From contig URLU01000105.1 in the NCBI GenBank assembly GCA_900548765.1, positions 1 to 7,735 on the forward strand: DNA of 7,735 bases, written 5' to 3'. Shown piece by piece: positions 5,286-7,735 of the stretch. The DNA comes from an uncultured Lachnobacterium sp. GTDB taxonomy: Bacteria > Bacillota > Clostridia > Lachnospirales > Lachnospiraceae. Under the pieces are notes generated by a model. It searched no databases. It saw nothing but the letters and a program-made list of their open reading frames with translations, and had not been told where the DNA came from. A program made the position numbers and the translations under genes. The first letter of the stretch is position 1, and the number at the start of each line of letters is the position of its first letter.

Positions 5286-7088
5286 CTATGCCTCTTTTTC
5301 AAACTTGTCAAGGTAGTCCTCAAATACCTTAAGTGCAGAATCTACAGGCTCTGGAGAGCTCATGTCAACTCCTGCACTCTTAAGCAGGTCGATTGGATCC
5401 TTTGAACATCCACCACTTAGGAAATTTTTGATATACGAGTCAACTGCCGGCTGTCCCTCTTCCAGAATCTTCTTAGAAAAAGCAACTGCTGCTGAATATC
5501 CTGTTGAATACTGGTATACGTAGTATGGTGTATAGAAATGAGGGATTCTCATCCACTCATATCTGATGTCCTCATCAACAGTCATATCAGGTCCATAATA
5601 CTGTACATTTAAGTCATACCATATATTGCAAAGGTCTTCCTTGGTAACTGTCTCTCCCTTTGCCACCTTCTCGTGGGCAATGTGCTCAAACTCAGCAAAC
5701 TGAGCCTGACGGAAAAGTGTTGTCCTGAAGCTGTCCAGATAATGGCAGGTGAGGTATTTTCTCTCATTCTCATCTGTGCAGTTCTCAAGCATATAGTGCA
5801 TGAGCAGCGACTCATTACATGTAGAGGCAACCTCAGCCACGAAAATCAGATACTCCGCATATGTAATTGACTGTGTCTCATTTGAGAAATAAGTGTGCAT
5901 AGCATGCCCCATCTCATGAGCAAGCGTAAATACAGAGTCCAGATTGTCTACATGGTTTAAAAGCACATATGGGTGTGTGCCATAAGCGCCCCATGAGTAG
6001 GCTCCGCTTCTCTTATTTTCATTCTCATATACATCAATCCAGCCGCTCTCCATGCCATTTTTAAGTATAGAGACATAGTTCTCACCCATAGGTGCGAGAG
6101 CCCTGACTACCAGCTCCTTTGCCTCCTCGTATGTGTATCTGCTATCAGCATCATCAACGATTGGCACGAAAAGATCATACATATGAAGTCTCTCCACACC
6201 GAGCATTTTCTTACGGATTGCCATATATTTGTGAAGAGCAGGCAGATGTGCATGCACAGTCTCAATCAGGTTGTCATATACACTCTCCGGGATATTTCCG
6301 TCAGCCAGATACATAGCTCTTGGGCTGTCATACTTTCTCATTTTTGCATAAAAGCTGTCATTTTTAAGCTGGGAAATATATGTGGCTGCAAGTGTGTTGC
6401 TCCACTTCTTGTAGGTATCGTATACACCATGGAAAGCCTGCTTTCTGAGGCTCTTGTCCTTGCTTGTAAGGAAATCAATAAAGTTACCATGTGTAATCTG
6501 TATCTTGTTGCCCTCCACGTCAGTGATATAAGGGAACCTGATATCTGCATTGTTAAACATAGAGAAAATGTTGTCAGGGGCAGAGGTCACCTCTCCTACT
6601 GCTGCAAGGATTTTCTCCTCCGGCTCAGAAAGAGTGTGTGCCTTTTTTCTCATAATCTCATCAATCACACGCTTATAATTAAGAAGCTCCGGCTCATCAC
6701 TGTAGAACTTCTCCAATTTTTCTGCATCAATGCTTAAAATCTCAGGATCTGCAAATGCCATGGCACTGCTTACTCCGACAGCTACAGATTCAGCCTTTGC
6801 TACATATCCCTGATATTTTGTGACTGCTGTGTCCTGATGGGATCTCTGGTTAGAATATACTATCACTCTGGCAATGTAATAGCTAATCTCATCCTTTTTC
6901 TTCATAAAAGCGAGAAGATTTGATGCGCTCTCCCCCAGCTTTCCCTGAAACTGTGCCATCTCATCTCCAAGCTTTGCAAGCTTATCAGCTTCCTCCTCCC
7001 AGAGTTCATCTGTCTCATACATATCCTCAAGCTTCCATTTGTATTCCTCTGGAATCTCACTTCTTTTGCGAAGTTTTGTCTCTGCCAT
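5286..7088 (-). CDS. pepF: Oligoendopeptidase F, M3B zinc metallopeptidase
   Basis: Cytosolic zinc endopeptidase that cuts short to medium oligopeptides, usually after uptake. The 600 residues are the normal family length. The N-terminal helical half includes the oligopeptidase F N-terminal domain (roughly 110-185). The catalytic half carries HEMGH (391-395), with zinc ligands His391 and His395, catalytic Glu392, and the third ligand Glu419 in FVAEVAST. The C-terminal PHFYTPYYVYQYSTGY (about residue 520-535) is the conserved substrate-binding region of M3 enzymes. The start MAETKLRKRSEIPEEYKW is typical, and GAGG lies eight bases upstream of the ATG. It begins 30 bases after arcC, so it is almost certainly co-transcribed with it. 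The call is firm; the physiological peptide substrates are unknown. Confidence 0.96.
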   Translation of the reverse strand: MAETKLRKRSEIPEEYKWKLEDMYETDELWEEEADKLAKLGDEMAQFQGKLGESASNLLAFMKKKDEISYYIARVIVYSNQRSHQDTAVTKYQGYVAKAESVAVGVSSAMAFADPEILSIDAEKLEKFYSDEPELLNYKRVIDEIMRKKAHTLSEPEEKILAAVGEVTSAPDNIFSMFNNADIRFPYITDVEGNKIQITHGNFIDFLTSKDKSLRKQAFHGVYDTYKKWSNTLAATYISQLKNDSFYAKMRKYDSPRAMYLADGNIPESVYDNLIETVHAHLPALHKYMAIRKKMLGVERLHMYDLFVPIVDDADSRYTYEEAKELVVRALAPMGENYVSILKNGMESGWIDVYENENKRSGAYSWGAYGTHPYVLLNHVDNLDSVFTLAHEMGHAMHTYFSNETQSITYAEYLIFVAEVASTCNESLLMHYMLENCTDENERKYLTCHYLDSFRTTLFRQAQFAEFEHIAHEKVAKGETVTKEDLCNIWYDLNVQYYGPDMTVDEDIRYEWMRIPHFYTPYYVYQYSTGYSAAVAFSKKILEEGQPAVDSYIKNFLSGGCSKDPIDLLKSAGVDMSSPEPVDSALKVFEDYLDKFEKEA

Positions 7089-7118
7089 TAGCTTTTCCTC
7101 ATTTCTATTACTTTAATA

Positions 7119-7735
7119 TTATTTCTTTATCAATGTGCCCATTCCGCCTGAAATCTGGGTGCCCTCTTTGTTAAGCTTTGTGATAAGTACAGACTTGATT
7201 GCTGACTCATCAATAAAATCAATTGCTGCTTCAATCTTTGGAGCCATTGTGCCCTCTTCAAACTCACCTGCCTCAAGATATTTCTTTGCCTCTGCAACAG
7301 ACAAAGTATCAAGCGGCTTCTCATCAGAAGTTCCGAAATTGAGGCATACCTTATCCACGCTGGTTAAAATCACAAGCATATCTGCATCCAAAAGCTCTGC
7401 AAGCTTTCCTGCTGCCAGGTCTTTCTCAATAACTGCACTTGCACCCTGAAGTCTGTTATCCTGTGAAAGTACAGGGATTCCGCCACCACCACAGGCAATT
7501 ACAACCTGGTCAGCATCAGAAAGTGTCTTGATGGCATCAATCTCTACAATATCCATAGGCTTTGGTGCGGCAACGATTCTTCTGTAGCCGCCCTCTACCT
7601 CTGTGACATGGTTTCCTTTTGCCTCTTCTTCCTCAGCCTCTTCCTTGGTCATCACACGGCCTATAGTTTTGGTAGGATGGTAAAAAGCCTCATCATATGG
7701 GTCTACAACCACCTGTGTCAAAATTGTGGAAACAG
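7119..7735 (-). CDS. arcC: Carbamate kinase, C-terminal two thirds (N-terminus beyond the window)
   Basis: Transfers phosphate between carbamoyl phosphate and ADP, yielding ATP, bicarbonate and ammonia; it is the last step of arginine deiminase, citrulline or allantoin-type fermentation. About 204 residues are visible and the frame is open at the right edge, against a family length near 310. The visible start is VSTILTQVVVDPYDEAF, an internal segment of the family (TQVVVD), so the in-frame TTG at 7721 is not the true start. Other hallmarks in order: PTKTIG, GYRRIVAAPKP, DIVEIDAIKTL, VIACGGGGIPV, IEKDLAAGKLAEL, VILTSVDKVCLNFG, GTMAPKIEAAI and the terminal GGMGTLIKK. These belong to the amino acid kinase fold of ArcC. 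Which carbamoyl phosphate source it serves (arginine, citrulline, purine) depends on genes outside the window. Confidence 0.95.
   Translation of the reverse strand, partial: VSTILTQVVVDPYDEAFYHPTKTIGRVMTKEEAEEEEAKGNHVTEVEGGYRRIVAAPKPMDIVEIDAIKTLSDADQVVIACGGGGIPVLSQDNRLQGASAVIEKDLAAGKLAELLDADMLVILTSVDKVCLNFGTSDEKPLDTLSVAEAKKYLEAGEFEEGTMAPKIEAAIDFIDESAIKSVLITKLNKEGTQISGGMGTLIKK

Noticed and set aside
6183..6737. 184-codon open frame on the plus strand inside pepF
   Set aside because: It is antisense to the conserved peptidase, with no ribosome binding site or recognisable protein features.
7719..7721. TTG at 7721 as the start of a 200-residue carbamate kinase
   Set aside because: The frame continues upstream to the window edge with family-like sequence (VSTILTQVVVD), so the gene is cut by the window, not short.

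Overview
This window looks like chromosomal DNA from an anaerobic low-GC Firmicute, most plausibly a gut or rumen Lachnospiraceae relative (Roseburia, Agathobacter, Butyrivibrio or Lachnospira type). That placement is inferred from protein flavour, AT-rich intergenic DNA and gene content; no 16S or other taxonomic marker is present. Every gene I can support lies on the minus strand, so transcription runs from high to low coordinates.

Right-hand block (7735 to about 3835): the C-terminal two thirds of carbamate kinase (arcC, cut by the window edge), then oligoendopeptidase F (pepF), luxS and methylthioadenosine/S-adenosylhomocysteine nucleosidase (mtnN/pfs). Gaps are 30, 72 and 76 bases, and no internal terminator is visible. 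A clear rho-independent terminator (3835-3864) closes the block, so it reads as one transcription unit. MTAN and LuxS carry out consecutive steps of methyl-group by-product recycling (SAH to S-ribosylhomocysteine to homocysteine plus the AI-2 precursor). PepF and carbamate kinase fit peptide and amino-acid catabolism. Between mtnN and the terminator there is a 50-codon open frame without a usual start codon; its stop falls inside the terminator loop.

Middle (3785 to 2823): a membrane-anchored NodB-family polysaccharide deacetylase of the PdaB-like type. It has no visible Shine-Dalgarno sequence and a perfect TATAAT only five bases before its ATG, which suggests a leaderless transcript.

Left-hand block (2822 to 1): an AT-rich regulatory region of 334 bases, then a secreted multimodular GH53 endo-beta-1,4-galactanase running off the left edge. 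The regulatory region holds a near-palindrome of LacI-family type directly before the ribosome binding site, two pairs of direct repeats with 11-base period, and an inverted pair of DnaA-box-like sequences. The galactanase would cut galactan side chains of pectin outside the cell. The operator suggests substrate-dependent derepression by a regulator encoded elsewhere.

Overall this is mostly ordinary core and carbohydrate-utilisation DNA. I found no mobile element, CRISPR array, tRNA, rRNA or defence system. The points most worth checking are the galactanase control region, the startless open frame after mtnN, and the apparent leaderless start of the deacetylase.
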